Shown here in pieces: positions 34,900 to 45,371 of a DNA stretch of 53,072 nucleotides. The position numbers and the translations under genes were made by a program. How positions within the stretch are numbered: the first letter of the stretch is position 1; every line of letters begins with the position of its first letter. The stretch comes from Candidatus Saccharimonadota bacterium (GTDB taxonomy: Bacteria; Patescibacteriota; Saccharimonadia; Saccharimonadales; UBA4665): assembly GCA_025928155.1 (NCBI GenBank), contig JAICKC010000010.1, positions 1 to 53,072 of the forward strand. The letters run 5' to 3'. The notes beneath the pieces were generated by a model that saw only the letters and a program-made list of their open reading frames with translations, made no database searches and was not told the DNA's origin.

Positions 34900-34992
34900 A
34901 ACCCTACTCCTTCCCTGTTATTCCTGAAGAGATTCCTCTCCTCTACCGCCATGATCCATTTGAATCGGCTCGGATTTGATATGTACCTCTTT

Positions 34993-35021
34993 ATTTTACC
35001 AGGTATTACTGTTTGTGACAA
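34993..35021 (-). promoter_or_regulatory. promoter of the rpsL-rpsG-fusA operon
   Basis: TTGTCA (35021-35016), a 17-nt spacer and TAAAAT (34998-34993). The leader is about 90 nt. Confidence 0.75.
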
Positions 35022-35555
35022 GGTACGCGGGGTCATCGTTATCCTATGCCTGCACCGTATGCCCGTGCTATCGTTCTCTACTGCGCATACCTGCTCTCGT
35101 GCCCGCTTTCATGCAGTACTAACCGTCGCTGTAAATAAGCCCAATCCTGGGAGTGCTACTACGAATACATGTCAGTTGGCAGCTCAGTCAGTTGTAATGC
35201 AGTGACGGTCTGTATGGCCTTTGGCAGTGTAGTGGAAGATTTGAGAATGTAGTAAGTAAGTTGACTGGAGTTGTTGGGTCAAGAGATTTTGACTAGCTGT
35301 GTTTGTTGGCGACGTGGTAAAAGTGGTGCACTAAAAGTTAGTACGTTTGAAGCAAGCGCGATGGAACGTACGGTACGTATATGTATATAGATACATGGAC
35401 TTACATATGTTTTCTTATCTGTTAAAAAAGTCCTTATCTAAGTATGGGGGTATACGATAAGCCGGAGGGGATTGAGTGATAAGGGTTTTGGATGGGGCTG
35501 CTGTTAGGGCAAAAATGGAGGCTTTAGTACCGCGTTTGGTGCAGTTTAAAGCGTA
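35022..35555. other. 534-bp intergenic stretch without a gene
   Basis: No ORF with coding features, no known RNA family and no strong promoter was found on either strand. It is AT-rich in places and contains small TACGT/ATGTA repeats. It may be decayed accessory DNA. Confidence 0.4.
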
Positions 35556-35604
35556 GTTCGAATCCTTCTAAGCTCGCTCAAAAGACTTCTTCGGAAGACT
35601 TTTT
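35556..35604 (+). other. tRNA 3'-end-like fragment followed by a UUCG hairpin
   Basis: Bases 35556-35580 (GTTCGAATCC... AAGCTCGCTCA) look like a tRNA T-loop plus 3' acceptor strand, but the 5' half of the T stem and the rest of a cloverleaf are missing. A hairpin AAAAGACTTC-TTCG-GAAGACTTTT with one A-A mismatch and a T run follows directly. A possible integration scar at the edge of accessory genes. Confidence 0.35.
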
Positions 35605-35624
35605 GTTTTGCTACAATAACCTTT

Positions 35625-36191
35625 ATGAACCAAAGTGGCTTGACTTCCGAGTTCTCCATATGCTTAACACTTGACCATAAGGCCACGCAAGACGTAGGTA
35701 CTATTCGCCAAGCCCTGCCACCGTCGCCCTATCGAGATGATCCTCCACACGTGACGCTACTACGGACTATTAAAACTCCAGTACCAATGAGTGACACGGA
35801 TTTGTGGCAGGATATGGAAAGGCTTCTAACCTTATCGAAGAACCTGCCGCTTACCGCAACAGTCCATAAACCAGCCAATAGTCTCGACCCTTTATTCAGG
35901 TGGTGTTCGAGTCGGGTGCTTCTCCACGCATCCCCGGAAATAAAATCATATCGCAAACATATACTACGAACCTTACAGGCTAATAATTATTCCGTTGGCA
36001 TAGTATCGCGCCTGACATTCTTTCCGCATATCTCTGTACGCCTCGGGGTTTCATATACCAAGAAAGCTAAAACAATGGCTGAACGAAGCTTTAGCCCTGA
36101 AACCAAACTCATCTTTAATGAATGGATCATTCTGAGGGATATAAAGAAAGACGGCAAGTACTTGGTCAAGAAAGTAGCTAAGAGTCCATAG
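35625..36191 (+). CDS. 2H phosphoesterase-family protein (2'-5' RNA ligase/cyclic phosphodiesterase-like)
   Basis: 188 residues. Two HxT/S motifs, PPHVTLLR near residue 41 and FFPHISVRLG near residue 129, are spaced as in the 2H superfamily, whose two His act on 2',3'-cyclic or 2'-5' phosphodiesters in RNA or nucleotides. The exact substrate is unknown. A TACAAT box ends 7 nt before the ATG, so the mRNA is probably leaderless. Confidence 0.75.
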   Translation: MNQSGLTSEFSICLTLDHKATQDVGTIRQALPPSPYRDDPPHVTLLRTIKTPVPMSDTDLWQDMERLLTLSKNLPLTATVHKPANSLDPLFRWCSSRVLLHASPEIKSYRKHILRTLQANNYSVGIVSRLTFFPHISVRLGVSYTKKAKTMAERSFSPETKLIFNEWIILRDIKKDGKYLVKKVAKSP

Positions 36192-36395
36192 TCGAGTAAG
36201 CCACTGCAGCAATACGGTACTCTATTCCCTACAGGGAGACAAAATACACAGGCTAGTTTATCTATAACGGATTGGCATTTACGCGACATTACGGATACCG
36301 TCGTTCCAACCCACTATCTCCGCGCCTATTGAGTTAAAAGCGGGTGCGGAAAGGTCGCCAATCTTATTCCTACAACGATTTGTAACAATACGGAC

Positions 36396-36434
36396 GCTCT
36401 CGAAAGAATCTTTTTCGGGAGCATTGTTTGTTTT
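36396..36434 (+). terminator. terminator downstream of the 2H gene
   Basis: A 10-bp stem GCTCTCGAAA / TTTCGGGAGC with a 7-nt loop, then ATTGTTTGTTTT. Confidence 0.65.
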
Positions 36435-36484
36435 AAGCTATCTCGCACATTTTTATACTTCATTCAAAGCGATCGAAAAAGAGC

Positions 36485-36811
36485 CTATATGTGTACGGCT
36501 GGCTCGAAACCATGCGCCATATTGACCTCTTCCAGATTGTAGACCGTGCGCCCACGCTCCTTGAGGAGCAGAGGTTCGAGCTCCGTTAAGTTGGGTGACC
36601 TGTACTCCTTCTTGGCGTCATCCGCGTCTTGCCGAGTCGCCCAGTGACTGACGAGCAGCAGGTGTGCCGAGTTATCCCCGTCTCGTAATAAGAAGTGCCC
36701 TATATAGCCTTTAAAATCCAACATATCCCGCCAGATGACCTCCGTTATCTCATACCCTCTGTCGGCATGCTCGGGTTTAAGCCAGGTTTCCCATACTATA
36801 AATACATCCAT
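36485..36811 (-). CDS. ABM-like (antibiotic biosynthesis monooxygenase) small protein
   Basis: 108 residues. The pattern MDVFIVWETWLKPEHADRG, DMLDFKGYIGHFLLRDG and AHLLLVSHWATRQDADD matches the dimeric alpha/beta ABM fold found in quinol and haem monooxygenases. The function cannot be narrowed. AGGAG lies 8 nt before the ATG, so this gene uses a Shine-Dalgarno site. Single gene in the accessory stretch. Confidence 0.6.
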   Translation of the reverse strand: MDVFIVWETWLKPEHADRGYEITEVIWRDMLDFKGYIGHFLLRDGDNSAHLLLVSHWATRQDADDAKKEYRSPNLTELEPLLLKERGRTVYNLEEVNMAHGFEPAVHI

Positions 36812-37062
36812 ATCTTCGCTCCTTTTTTATCGTCCATGATACTCGGCTCATACATCCGGCGCTGTACGGTACACTACTCGTTGCGAGGTACCGAGCAGGA
36901 CTTCAGGTGGGCTCTCACCAATTTTAGTAACAGATTAGAAAAGTCCCAGTACATGTGCTTCTGGAATTTTGCTTTTGTTTTAGCGCTGTTATTTTGAATT
37001 CCATTCCTTCTGGGTGGCGGTATTCTCCGTCTTTCTCATCTCGAGTTCCTGTTTACCTCTGA

Positions 37063-37068
37063 TATACT
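37063..37068 (+). promoter_or_regulatory. -10 box of the histidine phosphatase gene
   Basis: TATACT, 7 nt before the ATG; no good -35 box. Indicates a leaderless transcript. Confidence 0.5.
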
Positions 37069-37075
37069 CTGTTGC

Positions 37076-37669
37076 ATGAATACCTTCTACATCGTTCGGC
37101 ATGGTGAAACAGAAAATAATCGCGCAAAGCGGCTTTCCGGATGGATAGATACTCCGCTTACTGACAACGGGTTAGTGCCCACCAACAGTGTCATTGCGAA
37201 GCTTAAAAAACTGCAAATAGACGAAATGTACTCAAGCGACCTGGGGCGGGCCTTTGTCACGGCCTATGTTGTTGCTCGCGGCCTGAATTTTACAAAAGAA
37301 ATCAAACGGCTATCTGGACTCAGGGAAGTCAATTATGGTGACGCTGCAAATATGCTTTCTGCTGATGCCTATAAGCTGTACCCGAAGCTAGACAGGGACA
37401 CTCACTACACTCCTCCAAACGGCGAGTCACTGGATCATATGCAAAAGAGAGTATTTGAGACCATCGACATGCTCAATAAGACACATACAGATAAAACGAT
37501 AGTCCTGGTTTGCCATTCTGGCGTTATGGCAGCACTCCGCGCGAGTCATATTGGGCAAGACTTTGGTGAACATAATATTAGCGAAGGCTATGCACACGAC
37601 TATGTTGGAATGTTCACGTTCGAGAACGGTACGGTTACCGGCTTCAAAGAATTTTTAGGACATCCATAG
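37076..37669 (+). CDS. histidine phosphatase family protein (phosphoglycerate mutase-like)
   Basis: 197 residues. YIVRHGETENN at the N-terminus (RHG, phospho-acceptor His), LSGWIDTPLTDNG, YSSDLGRAFVTA, and the second catalytic His in VLVCHSGVMAAL. Cofactor-dependent mutases and small-molecule phosphatases share this fold; size and divergence favour a phosphatase. Confidence 0.88.
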   Translation: MNTFYIVRHGETENNRAKRLSGWIDTPLTDNGLVPTNSVIAKLKKLQIDEMYSSDLGRAFVTAYVVARGLNFTKEIKRLSGLREVNYGDAANMLSADAYKLYPKLDRDTHYTPPNGESLDHMQKRVFETIDMLNKTHTDKTIVLVCHSGVMAALRASHIGQDFGEHNISEGYAHDYVGMFTFENGTVTGFKEFLGHP

Positions 37670-37836
37670 CTATCCAAGTTGGCAAGATAAGCCTTGTCGT
37701 CCCGATCTCCACTCCTACATCGACAAGCCGATAGTAAATATATAAGTTTTCCTCTAAGAGTTCTGTAAAAATGTTCGAGAGGAGCTGCGTATCTATGGTA
37801 ATCGGTGCCAGATTTGCAAATCGAGCAACTACACGC

Positions 37837-37866
37837 TAAAAACCGCCCCTGTTTTAGGGGCGGTTC
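37837..37866 (-). terminator. rpoC terminator
   Basis: A 9-bp stem AACCGCCCC / GGGGCGGTT with a 7-nt loop, followed by TTTTAG on the minus strand, 24 nt past the rpoC stop. Confidence 0.85.
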
Positions 37867-37889
37867 ACTAGATTTTCTGTTTCTAGGTT

Positions 37890-40800
37890 TTATGCTTCGA
37901 CGCGCACTTCGGCTTCGTCGGCAACATCTACATCGTCACCTTCGTCCAGCGCGTTGCTGGCGCCCCAACCGGTGCCGACGGGGATCTTGCGGCCCAGGAT
38001 GACGTTCTCCTTCAGGCCATAGAGCTTGTCGATCTTGCCGCTGGTAGCGGCGGCTATGAGCACCCGGGTGGTGTCCTGGAAGCTGGCAGCACTCAGGAAG
38101 CTGTCGGTAGACAGGCTGGCCTTGGTGATGCCGAGCAGCAGCTGAGTGTATTTAGCCGGCTGCTTGCCGTCGGTCACAAGCTGTTCGTTGGCTTCAACAA
38201 CTGCCAGTTTCGAAACTACGTCACCGGTTACAAACTCGCTGTCGCCAGCGTCGTCAATCTGAACGCGGCTGAACATCTGACGCACGATGATCTCGAGGTG
38301 CTTGTCGGCGATGTTTTGGCCTTGGCCGGCAAAGATGCTCAAGATTTCATTCATGATGTAGCGCTGAGTAGATTCTACGCCCTGCAAGCGCATTAGCTCA
38401 TGCAGGTTGATGGAACCGTTGGTCAGGCGCTGACCGGCGACAACCTTGTCACCGTCGGTGACCTGCAACTGCTTGAAGCCGGGGATTTCGTAGCGGACCA
38501 CACTTTGGCCGGTCGGCGTAATGATGATCTGTTTGTCTGTCACTTCGACCTTACCAGCCATGGGGCTTACCAGCGGCTCGCTGTTGTCTCCCAGAGCAGC
38601 GACAACATCGCCAATGACGATTTCGGTGCCGCTGGCAATAGCAGCCTTGCGCTCACCGAGTTCAAGGACCAAGTTGTCTTTTTCGTTTGCAGTGACCTGC
38701 ACAATGTAGTGGTCGCCTTCTTCCCAAGCATTAGCTATTCCGGCAATGTCAGTCAGGTAAGCCTGACCCTTCGGGGTACGGACTTCGAAAAGTTCCTCAA
38801 TACGGCTCAGGCCCTGAGCGGTGTCGTCGGCTACTGCCGCACCAGAACGGTGCTTGGAGTCGAGAGACAGCTGCGTACCAGGTTCACCGATACTCTGTGC
38901 GGCAATTACGCCGATGGGGCTGTGCGCCGCCACTAGTAGGCCGGTAGCCGGGTCGATACCGTAGCTCTTCTGCGGCACGCCGCGAACACTACTGGCACTG
39001 AGGGCACTCATGATCTTTACACCGTCAATCTTTTCATCGGCCTGAACAGCCTCAGCAACCTCTTTGGTGAAGAGTTCGCCGTCCTTCAGGTAACCCTTAA
39101 CGTCCTCGGCAGCGTAGCGGCCTTGCAGGCGGGAGGCGTAGTCTACGCCGATAACTGCAGCATCTTCACGTAGCATGGCGAAACCTGGGTCAGTAGCGTC
39201 CTCTTCGTCGCCAAAGGTAAAGACGTCTTGGGAAACATCGACGAGACGGCGGGTCAGGTAACCGGCGTCAGCGGTCTTGAGCGCGATGTCGATGACGGCC
39301 TTACGAGTACCACGGGTACCGGTGAAGTATTCGAGCGGGGTTAAGCCCTGGATGTAGCCGGACTTAATCGGCAGCTCAATTACGTTGCCACCAGCGTCCT
39401 GGAACACGCCCAGCATGCCCACGGACATTTTCATCTGTGAGACGTTACCACGTGCCCCAGAGGTGATGGCGATAGCCATGGAGCCGTCCTGGTCCTGCAT
39501 CTGTTCGGAGAGCATGTTCTGTACCTGGCTGTCCACCTTTGTCCAGTTGTCGACGATGAGGCGGTGGCGTTCCTCGTCGGTGATGAAGCCTTGTTCGTAC
39601 TGGTCAGAGATGTTGGCGCTGCGCTCGTCACCGGCTTTAATGGCGCCGTCCAGGCCCTTGATGGGCTCGAAGTCGTCCATGCCCATGCTTAGACCACTCA
39701 TGGTAGCATAGCGGAAACCGACGTCTTTCAGGTTGTCGGCGATCTCGGCCGTGATGACCTGGCCGTACTTCTGGTACACGGCAGCCATGACCTTCTGCAA
39801 CCGCTTCTTGGTCATTGCTTCGTCCTGGTATTCGAAATCTTCGGGGAAGGTTTCGTTGAAGTAGAGACGGCCAAGGGTAGTCTCGCGGATTTCACCGCGG
39901 AATGGCACGCGTACGCGGCTCTGCAATGTTACTCTGCCGGCGTCAAAGGCCATGCTGGCTTCGTCGAGGCTACTGTAAGCAACCGTTTCTTCTTGGGCAG
40001 TGCCTGGGCGCTCGTAGGTCAGGTAGTAACAGCCGAGCACGATATCCTGCTCAATGTGCAGGATCGGCGAACCGTCGGCTGGTTTCAGCAAGTTCATGTT
40101 AGCGGCCATGATGTCACGGGCCTCGGCCTGGGCGGCGTCGCTAAGCGGCAAGTGCACGGCCATCTGGTCACCGTCGAAGTCGGCGTTAAAGCCCTTACAG
40201 ACGAGTGGGTGTAACTGGATAGCGCGGCCTTCGATGAGTACCGGCTGGAATGCCTGGATGCTTAGGCGGTGCAGCGACGGGGCACGGTTTAAGAGCACGT
40301 ACTTGCCCTTAATGACTTCGTCGAGGGCATCCCACACCTCTGTTTCGCCAGTTTCAATCATGCGAGTGGCGCTGCGGATGTTGTGGGCCTGTTCGCGGGC
40401 GATCAGCTCACCGATGACGAACGGCTTAAACAGTTCCAGAGCCATCATCTTCGGCAGACCACACTGGTGGATCTTGAGTTCCGGTCCGGACACGATAACG
40501 GAGCGGCCGGAGTAGTCCACACGCTTACCGAGTAGGTTCTGGCGGAAACGACCCTGCTTACCTTTCAGCATGTCGCTGAGGCTCTTGAGGCGACGACGTT
40601 GGCCGGTAGCGGCTACAGCGCGGCCGGAGCGGGCGCTGTTGTTGTCGATGAGGGCGTCAACTGCTTCCTGCAGCATACGCTGTTCGTTGCGGCGGATGAC
40701 TTCAGGGGCATTCAGCTCAATGAGTTTCTTCAAACGGTTGTTACGGTTGATGACGCGACGGTACAGGTCGTTCAAATCGGATGTCGCAAAACGTCCACCG

Positions 40801-41735
40801 GTTAGCTGTACCATCGGGCGCAGGTCCGGAGGAATCACCGGCAGTACCGTCGTGCACATGCTGCCTGGGCGGATGCCAGCGCGCTCCATGCTCTCGAGCA
40901 GACGCAGCCGCTTCAGCAGTTTCTTTTTGCGTTGTCCTTTAGCTTCTTCAGCTTCTGCGGTCAGGTCTTCGATAAGTTGGTGCAGGTCGATTTCGTCGAG
41001 CAGCTCTTTCAGTGCCGCGCCGCCCATGCCGACAGTAAGCATCTTACGCAGGTCGTCAGGCAAAGCACGATATTCGCTTTCGCCCATCAGGCTGAGACGC
41101 ACTAGGCTGTCGAGCTGACTCTTCAGCTGGTCCCACTCCTTGTTGACTTCCTCAAGCTCCTTAGTTTGAGCTTCAGCCAGCGCTTTGACGTTGGCATCTT
41201 CTTTCTTGGCCTCGGCTTCGTAACGCAATTTGATAGCGTCCTGAGCAGCCTTGAACTCGGCCTCTTTGTCGGCACGGTGTTGGTCGCGCTTGGCAGTGTC
41301 TACGCTCTTAACGATGTAGCTCGCAAAGTACGCTACACGTTCCAGGTTCTTGACGGTCATGCCTAGCAGCAGACCGACAGCACTCGGGGTACCGCGCAGG
41401 AACCAAATATGTGCCACGGGCACGGCCAACTTGATGTGGCCCATGCGCTCACGGCGGACAATGGCGCGGGTAACCAGCTCGCCATTCTTGTCGACGGCAG
41501 CTTCGCGACTGCGTACACCTTTGTACTTGGCGTCGTGCGGGTTGATATCCTTAACAGGCCCAAAGATACGCTCGCAGAACAAGCCGTCACGCTCTGGTTT
41601 CTGGGTTCGGTAGTTGATGGTTTCTGGCTTGGTCACCTCACCGTAGCTCCAGTCCAGGATGTCTTTGTCGCTGGCCACAGCCAGGCGCACTGCATCGAAA
41701 TCTGCAATGTCGGTTCCGTATGAATATCGCCTCAT
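37890..41735 (-). CDS. rpoC: RNA polymerase beta' subunit lacking both zinc sites
   Basis: 1281 residues. The catalytic [14 protein letters not shown] motif is intact, as are [21 protein letters not shown]-like and bridge-helix regions. Two differences are clear. The N-terminal zinc ribbon (residues 61-92, [12 protein letters not shown]...VDKNGELV) has none of its four Cys. The second zinc site reads [10 protein letters not shown] where most bacteria have RRGVCALCYG. The trigger loop reads [11 protein letters not shown] in place of QLTMRTFHTGG: the His is kept, but Arg and Phe are Asp and Lys. A Lys/Glu-rich coiled coil lies near residues 150-205. It follows rpoB by 4 nt. Confidence 0.99.
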   Translation of the reverse strand: MRRYSYGTDIADFDAVRLAVASDKDILDWSYGEVTKPETINYRTQKPERDGLFCERIFGPVKDINPHDAKYKGVRSREAAVDKNGELVTRAIVRRERMGHIKLAVPVAHIWFLRGTPSAVGLLLGMTVKNLERVAYFASYIVKSVDTAKRDQHRADKEAEFKAAQDAIKLRYEAEAKKEDANVKALAEAQTKELEEVNKEWDQLKSQLDSLVRLSLMGESEYRALPDDLRKMLTVGMGGAALKELLDEIDLHQLIEDLTAEAEEAKGQRKKKLLKRLRLLESMERAGIRPGSMCTTVLPVIPPDLRPMVQLTGGRFATSDLNDLYRRVINRNNRLKKLIELNAPEVIRRNEQRMLQEAVDALIDNNSARSGRAVAATGQRRRLKSLSDMLKGKQGRFRQNLLGKRVDYSGRSVIVSGPELKIHQCGLPKMMALELFKPFVIGELIAREQAHNIRSATRMIETGETEVWDALDEVIKGKYVLLNRAPSLHRLSIQAFQPVLIEGRAIQLHPLVCKGFNADFDGDQMAVHLPLSDAAQAEARDIMAANMNLLKPADGSPILHIEQDIVLGCYYLTYERPGTAQEETVAYSSLDEASMAFDAGRVTLQSRVRVPFRGEIRETTLGRLYFNETFPEDFEYQDEAMTKKRLQKVMAAVYQKYGQVITAEIADNLKDVGFRYATMSGLSMGMDDFEPIKGLDGAIKAGDERSANISDQYEQGFITDEERHRLIVDNWTKVDSQVQNMLSEQMQDQDGSMAIAITSGARGNVSQMKMSVGMLGVFQDAGGNVIELPIKSGYIQGLTPLEYFTGTRGTRKAVIDIALKTADAGYLTRRLVDVSQDVFTFGDEEDATDPGFAMLREDAAVIGVDYASRLQGRYAAEDVKGYLKDGELFTKEVAEAVQADEKIDGVKIMSALSASSVRGVPQKSYGIDPATGLLVAAHSPIGVIAAQSIGEPGTQLSLDSKHRSGAAVADDTAQGLSRIEELFEVRTPKGQAYLTDIAGIANAWEEGDHYIVQVTANEKDNLVLELGERKAAIASGTEIVIGDVVAALGDNSEPLVSPMAGKVEVTDKQIIITPTGQSVVRYEIPGFKQLQVTDGDKVVAGQRLTNGSINLHELMRLQGVESTQRYIMNEILSIFAGQGQNIADKHLEIIVRQMFSRVQIDDAGDSEFVTGDVVSKLAVVEANEQLVTDGKQPAKYTQLLLGITKASLSTDSFLSAASFQDTTRVLIAAATSGKIDKLYGLKENVILGRKIPVGTGWGASNALDEGDDVDVADEAEVRVEA

Positions 41736-41739
41736 GGCT

Positions 41740-44700
41740 CTAGGCCTCCTCTTCTACAGTTAGGTTGTCGTCGGCAGCAGCTGCCAGGACAGCACCTTCG
41801 TCATCGGTTTCTTCGATGAGCATGTCGGTTTCAATCGTTTCTTCGTCGCTGACGTCCACGTCAGAAATGGTGGGAGTTGGGACGGTAACGGTGGACGGGT
41901 GGACCGCTTCCTGGTGGATATTGGTCGCCAGGATTGCTTCAGCATCGACGACTTCACTCTGGTGAACCAGGTCAACCTTCAGGCCAAGACCTTGTAGCTC
42001 CTTAACGAGCACGTTGAAGCTTTCCGGCACCTTTGGACCGACGATCTCGGTCTTCTTGATGATGCTTTCATACGCCTTGGAACGACCATATACGTCGTCG
42101 GATTTGATGGTGAGCATTTCCTGCAGCGTGTTAGCTGCACCATACGCCTCGAGTGCCCACACCTCCATTTCACCGAAGCGCTGCCCGCCGTTTTGGGCTT
42201 TACCACCGAGCGGCTGCTGGGTGACCATGGTGTATGGACCGGTGGAGCGGGCGTGGATTTTGTCAGCCACCATGTGGTTGAGCTTGATCATGTACATGCT
42301 GCCGACGGTGGTGCGTTCTTTGTAAGCGCCGCCGGTGCGGCCGTCGTACAGCTGCTGCTTACCGTCTTCAGGGAAGCCGGCTTCTTTGAGCAAGCTTTTA
42401 ATCTTGTCAAGTGGTACACCATTGAAGGATGGGCTAGCCACTTCCATACCGAGTGCCTTGGCGGCCATACCCAGGTGGGCTTCAAACAGCTGGCCGATGT
42501 TCATACGGCTCGGCACGCCGAGTGGGTTCAAAATGATATCAACAGGCGTACCGTCTTCCATGAACGGCATGTCCTCGATGGGCAGGATGCGGGCGATCAC
42601 GCCCTTGTTACCGTGGCGGCCACCCAGCTTATCTCCGACGCTGACTTTGCGCATCTGGGCCACAAAGACCTGAATTTGCATCAGCACGCCGGCCTTCAGC
42701 TCGTGACCGTTTTCACGGCTAAAGATTTTGACACCCACGACTTTGCCATGTTTGCCGTTGCTCATGCGCTGCGAGGTGTCGCGGACTTCCTTGGCCTTTT
42801 CACCGAAGATAGCACGAAGCAAACGTTCTTCGCTGCTCAATTCCTGTTCACCCTTCGGAGTGATTTTACCAACCAGGATGTCACCGGGGTGCACCTCGGC
42901 GCCGATACGGACGATGCCGTCTTCGTCGAGGTGACGCAGGGCGTCCTCAGAGACGTTCGGGATGTCACGGGTGACGATTTCAGGACCTAGCTTGGTCTCG
43001 CGAACTTCAATCATGTAGTCCACGATGTGGATGCTGGTCAGCGTGTCATTCTCAACCAGCTTACGGCTGATGATGATAGCGTCTTCAAAGTTGTAGCCAG
43101 CCCATGGCATGAAGGCTACAGTCAGGTTCTTACCGAGTGCCAACTCACCGCCGTCAATCGACATGCCCTCGATGAGGATGTCGCCTTGCTTGACCTTGTC
43201 GCCGGTGCTTACCACAACGGCTTGGTTAATGGAGGTACCTTCGTTGCTGCGGATGAAGTGCTGTGGTTCGTAGGCAACTTTGCCCTCTTGGTACTGTACG
43301 ACGACTTCGTCGCCAGTCGCTTTCAGAACTTCACCGTCGGCTTCAGCCAGCACTACCTGACCGGTGTTGCGGGCAGCGGCACTTTCTACGCCAGTACCGA
43401 CGATCGGCGCTTCCGGCTTGATTAGCGGTACGGCTTGGCGCTGCTGGTTGCTACCCATGAGTGCACGATACACATAATCTTTCTCGATGAATGGAATCAG
43501 GCCGGCGCTGGAACCAATGATCTGGTTCTGGGCGGCGTCGATGTGGGTAACATCGTCGCGGTCGGCTTCACCTGATGCCAGGTGGATACGGGCGCTGACA
43601 CGCTCATCCACAATCTTGCCGTTCTTGTCCAGCGCCACACCGGCACCAGCAATCACAGCTTGCTCTTCGTCAGCGGCGTCCAGGTAGACGATTTCGTCAA
43701 CCACCTTACCCTTTTCCACCTTGCGATATGGAGTCTCGATGAAGCCATATTCGTTTACGCGAGCAAAGTTAGCTAGGTTCAGCACCAAGCCGACGTTGGC
43801 GCCTTCCGGCGTTTCTACAGCACAGATGCGGCCGTAGTGAGTAGCGTGGGCGTCGCGCACCTCAAAGCCGGCGCGCTCACGGGACAGGCCGCCAGGACCC
43901 ATCGAGCTCAGGCGGCGCTTGTGAGCCAGTTCTGAGAGTGGGTTAATCTGATCCATGAACTGTGAAAGCTGTGAGCTTGCAAAGAATTCGCGCACCGCGG
44001 CGACCACTGGGCGAGCGTTGATGAGCTGACCGGGCTGCACGGTTTCAATCTCGCTCATAGACATACGGTCTTGAGTGTTACGCACCATGCGCAGCAGACC
44101 AATGCGGAACTGGCGTTGCACCAGCTCACCGACCATCTTAATACGACGGTTGGCCAGGCTGTCGATATCGTCGGCCGGTTCCTGGGTGATGTTCAAACGG
44201 ATGAGCTCGGCCATGATGGCAACCAGGTCCTCCAAACGCATAATGCGGTTTTCGGCAGTGTTTGGAATATCGAGCGAAAGACGCTTGTTGATCTTGTAGC
44301 GGCCCACGCGACTGAAGTCGAAGCGCTTGAAGTTGTAGAACATGTTTTCCAGCAAGGACCGGGCGTTGTCCACAGTAGCCAGGTCGCCCGGACGCAGACG
44401 GCGGTAGACCTCGATGAGTGCTTCGGCGTGGCCCTTGGTCGGGTCCTTTTCGAGCGTCGCGTCGAGGTAGCTGGTCTTGGCGGTGTCGACGTGCTTGAAT
44501 GCTTCACGCATCTGCGCTTCGGTCATGCCGAGTGCGCGCAGCAGGGTCGTTACCGGGATTTTGCGTTTGCGGTCGATCTTCACGTACAGCGCACCGCTAG
44601 CCGTGGTCTCGAATTCCAGCCATGCACCGCGGCCAGGAATAACCTTGGCGCTGTACAAATTCTGCGTACCGTGTATTTCGCTCGTGTAAAAAACGCCAGC

Positions 44701-45120
44701 TGAGCGGATCAGCTGGCTTACTACTACGCGTTCTGCGCCGTTAATAATAAACGTGCCACGCTTGGTCATCCACGGGTAGTCGCCGAGGTAGATTTCTTGC
44801 TCTTTGACTTCGCCGGTAACCTTGTTGGTCAGCTCCACGACCGCCTTCAGCGGCGCATCGTAACTCACGTTGTTTTCGCGAGCTTCCGCTTCGGTCATCT
44901 TGGGATCCTCAAAGTGGTATTCTTTGAACCGCAAAGTTAGCTTAGTGTTGGTATAATCGTCAATCGGGCTGATTTCGGCCAAGAGCTCACCGAGCCCTTC
45001 GTCGACGAGCCACTGGAATGACTTGTTTTGATGGTCTACCAAATTAGGTAAGTCGAGGTTATCGCTTACGTCAGTAAAGTAGACACGTGCTGCTTTCTTG
45101 CTTGCTGCTGCTTTCGCCAC
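41740..45120 (-). CDS. rpoB: RNA polymerase beta subunit
   Basis: About 1126 residues. The rifampicin region FFASSQLSQFMDQINPLSELAHKRRLSSMGPGGLSRERAGFEV keeps the usual Asp, His and Ser, so no resistance change is seen. C-terminal KPNGK-type region and WALEAYGAANTLQEML are canonical. I prefer the GTG at 45120 (AAGGGG 9-10 nt upstream); a TTG at 45171 would add 17 residues. An acidic tail of about 70 residues ends the protein. Confidence 0.98.
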   Translation of the reverse strand: MAKAAASKKAARVYFTDVSDNLDLPNLVDHQNKSFQWLVDEGLGELLAEISPIDDYTNTKLTLRFKEYHFEDPKMTEAEARENNVSYDAPLKAVVELTNKVTGEVKEQEIYLGDYPWMTKRGTFIINGAERVVVSQLIRSAGVFYTSEIHGTQNLYSAKVIPGRGAWLEFETTASGALYVKIDRKRKIPVTTLLRALGMTEAQMREAFKHVDTAKTSYLDATLEKDPTKGHAEALIEVYRRLRPGDLATVDNARSLLENMFYNFKRFDFSRVGRYKINKRLSLDIPNTAENRIMRLEDLVAIMAELIRLNITQEPADDIDSLANRRIKMVGELVQRQFRIGLLRMVRNTQDRMSMSEIETVQPGQLINARPVVAAVREFFASSQLSQFMDQINPLSELAHKRRLSSMGPGGLSRERAGFEVRDAHATHYGRICAVETPEGANVGLVLNLANFARVNEYGFIETPYRKVEKGKVVDEIVYLDAADEEQAVIAGAGVALDKNGKIVDERVSARIHLASGEADRDDVTHIDAAQNQIIGSSAGLIPFIEKDYVYRALMGSNQQRQAVPLIKPEAPIVGTGVESAAARNTGQVVLAEADGEVLKATGDEVVVQYQEGKVAYEPQHFIRSNEGTSINQAVVVSTGDKVKQGDILIEGMSIDGGELALGKNLTVAFMPWAGYNFEDAIIISRKLVENDTLTSIHIVDYMIEVRETKLGPEIVTRDIPNVSEDALRHLDEDGIVRIGAEVHPGDILVGKITPKGEQELSSEERLLRAIFGEKAKEVRDTSQRMSNGKHGKVVGVKIFSRENGHELKAGVLMQIQVFVAQMRKVSVGDKLGGRHGNKGVIARILPIEDMPFMEDGTPVDIILNPLGVPSRMNIGQLFEAHLGMAAKALGMEVASPSFNGVPLDKIKSLLKEAGFPEDGKQQLYDGRTGGAYKERTTVGSMYMIKLNHMVADKIHARSTGPYTMVTQQPLGGKAQNGGQRFGEMEVWALEAYGAANTLQEMLTIKSDDVYGRSKAYESIIKKTEIVGPKVPESFNVLVKELQGLGLKVDLVHQSEVVDAEAILATNIHQEAVHPSTVTVPTPTISDVDVSDEETIETDMLIEETDDEGAVLAAAADDNLTVEEEA

Positions 45121-45247
45121 GTGTAATACGCCCCTTACATGTTTAGTGGTGATAAATTTTAGAGGCAGCAACGATCACGAGAAATGAGTATGTTTGAAAT
45201 AATTCCCAAATGCACTCTCCTCGCTACCGCTATACTACCCTTGTTCT

Positions 45248-45274
45248 TTAGTGTTTCGCCCGAAGTTACACTAA
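45248..45274 (-). promoter_or_regulatory. hairpin in the rpoB leader
   Basis: A 7-bp perfect stem TTAGTGT / ACACTAA with inner pairing TTC/GAA lies in a leader of about 170-220 nt. No T run follows, so it is structural or a protein site rather than a terminator. Confidence 0.5.
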
Positions 45275-45342
45275 GCTGAGATTTTGAGCTGATCTGGTTG
45301 GCCACGCCAGCTCGGCCCAACTTACACTACTTCTTATCCACA

Positions 45343-45371
45343 ATTATACGCAGTAGAATTTGCAACGTCAA
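45343..45371 (-). promoter_or_regulatory. rpoBC promoter
   Basis: TTGACG (45371-45366), a 17-nt spacer and perfect TATAAT (45348-45343). The -35 box contains the stop codon of the upstream gene. Confidence 0.85.

Noticed and set aside
35330-35420. TACGT/ATGTA-rich stretch as a repeat array or CRISPR
   Set aside because: No repeat unit of constant length or spacing.
35492-35580. possible tRNA or tmRNA (GGGGCTG ... GTTCGAATCC)
   Set aside because: The acceptor, D and anticodon arms cannot be folded, and the segment is too short for tmRNA; kept only as a tRNA-3'-like fragment.
42193-42990. 265-codon plus-strand ORF inside rpoB
   Set aside because: Antisense of a highly conserved essential gene; composition is the mirror of rpoB codons and no family features are present.
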